Positions 6,906 through 8,425 of a stretch of 8,425 bases of DNA are shown here, piece by piece. Below the pieces are notes generated by a model. That model saw only the letters and a list, made by a program, of their open reading frames with translations, had not been told where the DNA came from and did no database searches. The position numbers and the translations under genes were made by a program. Numbering within the stretch: the stretch's first letter is position 1; each line of letters starts with the position of its first letter. This DNA comes from Clostridia bacterium (lineage in GTDB: Bacteria; Bacillota; Clostridia; Christensenellales; Aristaeellaceae): assembly GCA_900754755.1 (NCBI GenBank), contig CAAEEC010000104.1, forward strand, positions 1-8,425. Reading direction: 5' to 3'.

Positions 6906-7976
6906 TCACGCTATTTTGTGCGGGCTGCTCGCCCGCTCCACGATTTCCGGCTGCATCAGATAATAGGCAAAGCCGTCCGAGGGTTTGCCGTCCAGCAATT
7001 TCCCCAGCACCCGGGCCGCCATTTTGCCCACATCATAGGTTTTGTAGACCACCGAAGTCAGCGGCGGAGTGGCCGCGGCGCACAGGTCGATGTTGTCGTA
7101 GCCCACGATGGCGATGTCCTCCGGCACGCGCATTCCCCGCGCGCGCAACTGGCGCAGCAGCTCCAGCGCGTGGTAATCGTTGAAGCAGAACACGGCGTCC
7201 ACCGCCATGCCCGCGTCCATGCGCTCGAGCAGGGCTTGGCAGGTTTGCGGAATGGGGCTATCCTCCATCAGCAGGATTTTCTGGCGGTCGATGGGAACGT
7301 TCCATTGCAAAAGGGCGCTGATATAGCCCTGGCAGCGGTCGATGCTGGTGCGGTAGCGCTGGCGCGCGATAAAGGCGATGTGCTGATACCCCCGCGGCAG
7401 CAAATGCCCCGTGGCAATGTAGCCGCCATAATAGTCGTTGGATTTCACGATGGGCGCGCAAATGCCCTCCACATCCCGGTTGCAAAACACAAAGGGAATT
7501 TGCGAACGGCACAGGCTGCGGTACAGACCGATGTTCTCCAGCACGTTGCGCGCCACCACGGGCACGATGATGAACCCATCGATGCCCGCCAGAATCAGCC
7601 GCTCGATGTACTCCGCCTGCTTTTCCGCGTTGCTCTCGGAATTGCACAAGATCACGTTCGCCCCGCGGAGGCTCGCGCCGCTTTCCACGCCGCTGGCCAG
7701 GCCCGCGTAAATGCCTTCGGAAATGTCTGGCACGATGAGGCACCAGTTTTCCGCGTTTGAAACCACGCCTTCCAGCTTGCGCGCCACGAACGTGCCGCTG
7801 CCAAAGCGCGATTCCAGCATGCCTTCTTCCGTGAGCTCCCGGATGGCCTTATCGACGGTGGCGCGGGAGGAATCCAGCCGCTTGCTCAGCGTGGTGCGCG
7901 AAGGCAGGCGGTCGCCATTTTGCATGCCCGCGATCAGTTCCATCAGCTGGGCCTTGATTTCTCGATATCGAAGCAT
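6906..7976 (-). CDS. GntR/LacI hybrid transcriptional regulator of the sialoside locus
   Basis: This 356-residue DNA-binding regulator joins a GntR-type winged helix-turn-helix (about residues 3-66; LPSRTTLSKRLDSSRATVDKAIREL, wing SRFGSGTFV at 57-64) to a LacI/periplasmic-binding-type sugar-sensing domain (about 75-345; blocks GFIIVPVV 134-141, FCNRDVEG 164-171, AVFCFNDYHALELL 261-274 and DIAIVGYDNIDL 287-298). This is the architecture of AraR of Bacillus. The start was placed at ATG 7976 because AAAGGGG lies 6 nt before it. The ATG at 7982 would touch that site directly, and the frame's first ATG at 8012 lacks one. It lies upstream of the operon on the same strand, with its own promoter, and is divergent from the dehydrogenase-like gene, so it probably controls all three. 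The sensed ligand is likely a sugar from the imported glycan (inference). It is not a NanR of the FCD or RpiR type. Confidence 0.88.
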   Translation of the reverse strand: MLRYREIKAQLMELIAGMQNGDRLPSRTTLSKRLDSSRATVDKAIRELTEEGMLESRFGSGTFVARKLEGVVSNAENWCLIVPDISEGIYAGLASGVESGASLRGANVILCNSESNAEKQAEYIERLILAGIDGFIIVPVVARNVLENIGLYRSLCRSQIPFVFCNRDVEGICAPIVKSNDYYGGYIATGHLLPRGYQHIAFIARQRYRTSIDRCQGYISALLQWNVPIDRQKILLMEDSPIPQTCQALLERMDAGMAVDAVFCFNDYHALELLRQLRARGMRVPEDIAIVGYDNIDLCAAATPPLTSVVYKTYDVGKMAARVLGKLLDGKPSDGFAYYLMQPEIVERASSPHKIA

Positions 7977-7982
7977 ATGCAT

Positions 7983-7989
7983 CCCCTTT
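7983..7989 (-). promoter_or_regulatory. Ribosome binding site deciding the regulator start
   Basis: On the minus strand AAAGGGG ends 6 nt before the ATG at 7976. Another ATG at 7982 lies directly against it and is too close to be used well. This choice trims 12 residues from the longest possible reading frame. Confidence 0.65.
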
Positions 7990-8018
7990 TTGTCGCGCGG
8001 CAAGGCGCGCAAAGCATA

Positions 8019-8048
8019 CCCCTGTTTTTTATTATAGTCTGACAGGGG
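8019..8048. promoter_or_regulatory. Inverted repeat bracketing the regulator -10 box, probable operator
   Basis: CCCCTGT (8019-8025) and ACAGGGG (8042-8048) are perfect 7-bp inverted arms separated by 16 bp. The -10 box at 8031-8036 sits between them and the expected transcription start lies at the left arm. A dimer bound here would block RNA polymerase, so autorepression is the simplest reading. The arms are 23 bp centre to centre, wide for one GntR-type dimer site. Confidence 0.45.
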
Positions 8049-8058
8049 GATTTTTCAA
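8031..8058 (-). promoter_or_regulatory. Promoter of the regulator gene
   Basis: On the minus strand TTGAAA (8053-8058) and TATAAT (8031-8036) are 16 bp apart. Transcription should start near 8024, giving a leader of about 48 nt. Hexamers, spacing and the ATATTGAAA context match the operon promoter. Confidence 0.75.
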
Positions 8059-8092
8059 TATGCTGGTTTGTTTTTGGACAGATAAACGCAAA

Positions 8093-8184
8093 AATAGGCA
8101 GCTTTGGCGTTTTTCCCGCATGTGGCGCGCGAAAAATTTGGGCAGGTTTTGGGCGCGATTGGGCATGTTTTGCCTGGGCAGTTT
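8093..8184 (+). repeat. Four further copies of the ATTRGGCAGSTTT motif in the divergent intergenic region
   Basis: Copies are AATAGGCAGCTTT (8093-8105), TTTGGGCAGGTTT (8137-8149), ATTGGGCATGTTT (8158-8170) and CCTGGGCAGTTT (8173-8184); a shorter TTTTGGGCGCG lies at 8147-8157. GGC cores start at 8097, 8141, 8152 (short copy), 8162 and 8177, so the middle three are 11 and 10 bp apart. All read in the same direction as the copies before the operon. The last copy covers the -35 position of the promoter at 8186-8194. Confidence 0.55.
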
Positions 8185-8185
8185 G

Positions 8186-8194
8186 TGCTATACT
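8186..8194 (+). promoter_or_regulatory. Extended -10 promoter of the dehydrogenase-like gene
   Basis: TGCTATACT is a full extended -10 element (TG-n-TATACT). No good -35 hexamer lies 16-18 bp upstream. Instead that position is occupied by the last copy of the repeat motif, which suggests dependence on a bound activator or direct control by a repressor. Transcription should start near 8201, about 30 nt before the ATG at 8231. Confidence 0.6.
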
Positions 8195-8230
8195 ATGGGT
8201 GTATACCGATAAACGCATAAGGAGACGCTT

Positions 8231-8425
8231 ATGAACGGATTGGCGGATGATTGCTATAAATTTGGCGCGGGCCGCTTTGTGATGCGGCGCGGCCTTCTGG
8301 AAGAAATCGGCGGCGAACTGCGGTATTATGGGGAAAACCCTTATTTCGTCGGCGGCCCCACGGCTATGGCCCTCGCGCGGCCGCGCCTTTGCGCAACCGC
8401 TGGGCGTTGACGAATCCCGTTGCAA
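8231..8425 (+). CDS. Iron-containing alcohol/glycerol dehydrogenase-like protein, 5' part, apparently frameshifted
   Basis: The ATG at 8231 has AAGGAG at 6-nt spacing and an upstream promoter. The first 50 residues (MNGLADDCYKFGAGRFVMRR..., then YYGENPYFVGGPTAMALAR) resemble the N-terminus of NAD-dependent iron-containing alcohol or glycerol dehydrogenases: a short strand and turn, a helix, then the FVGGPTA strand-loop where the nucleotide-binding half begins. The frame then stops at a TGA at 8408-8410 after 59 codons. From about 8385 the +1 frame reads AFAQPLGVDESRC to the window end, a natural continuation, so a one-base insertion (or two-base loss) probably lies in the GC-rich stretch 8371-8387. 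It may be a sequencing or assembly error or a true pseudogene. The substrate cannot be told. Its place opposite the regulator suggests shared control with the sialoside operon. Confidence 0.6.

Noticed and set aside
6804..7760. 318-codon plus-strand frame antisense to the regulator
   Set aside because: Shadow frame starting inside the intergenic repeat region; the minus strand encodes a complete regulator with both domains.
7977..8012. Longer N-terminus of the regulator from ATG 8012
   Set aside because: No ribosome binding site at that start, while a well-placed one precedes the ATG at 7976. The predicted transcription start near 8024 would leave almost no leader.
7943..8425. 160-codon minus-strand frame across the regulator promoter and dehydrogenase start
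   Set aside because: It covers two promoters and the repeat cluster and has no recognisable product; the plus strand has a well-supported start at 8231.
1..8425. CRISPR arrays, tRNA or rRNA genes, insertion sequences
   Set aside because: No spaced identical repeats of CRISPR type, no cloverleaf or rRNA-like sequence, and no transposase or terminal inverted repeats were seen.

Overview
The window looks like a piece of a GC-rich, Gram-positive-type gut Firmicute (Bacillota, probably Clostridia). This is inferred from strong AAGGAG-type Shine-Dalgarno sites, consensus sigma-A promoters, a clostridial-type pyridoxamine kinase, and an LplA/LplB/YtcP-type carbohydrate ABC importer with no ATPase gene of its own. 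I cannot name a genus from sequence alone.

Layout. Positions 1-173 hold no gene I can support, only a possible terminator for something upstream. A pyridoxal/pyridoxamine kinase gene (225-1058, +) follows, with a near-perfect promoter. It converges on a five-gene minus-strand operon, and the two share one long hairpin terminator (1091-1147). In transcription order the operon is: extracytoplasmic solute-binding protein (6716-5097), LplB-type permease (4995-4051), YtcP-type permease (4050-3160), sialidase without a signal peptide (3128-2097), and N-acetylneuraminate lyase (2076-1192). Upstream of it is a GntR/LacI-type hybrid regulator (7976-6906, -). Divergent from the regulator is the start of an iron-containing alcohol/glycerol dehydrogenase-like gene (8231 to the window end, +). 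That gene carries an apparent frameshift near the window edge.

How the genes work together (inference). The binding protein and two permeases import a sialylated glycan or related sugar, powered by a shared ATPase encoded elsewhere. The sialidase, which has no export signal, releases sialic acid in the cytoplasm. The lyase splits it to N-acetylmannosamine (ManNAc) and pyruvate. This is an import-first, cleave-inside scheme, unlike the common secreted sialidase plus monosaccharide transporter. The genes for ManNAc processing (NanK, NanE, NagA, NagB) are not in the window.

The most unusual signal is regulatory. A short motif, roughly ATTRGGCAGSTTT, occurs seven times, all in the same orientation, and only in the two intergenic regions around the regulator. 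Several copies are spaced by about one or two helical turns. The operon and regulator promoters are near-copies (ATATTGAAA, 16-bp spacer, TATAAT). A 7-bp inverted repeat brackets the regulator's -10 box.
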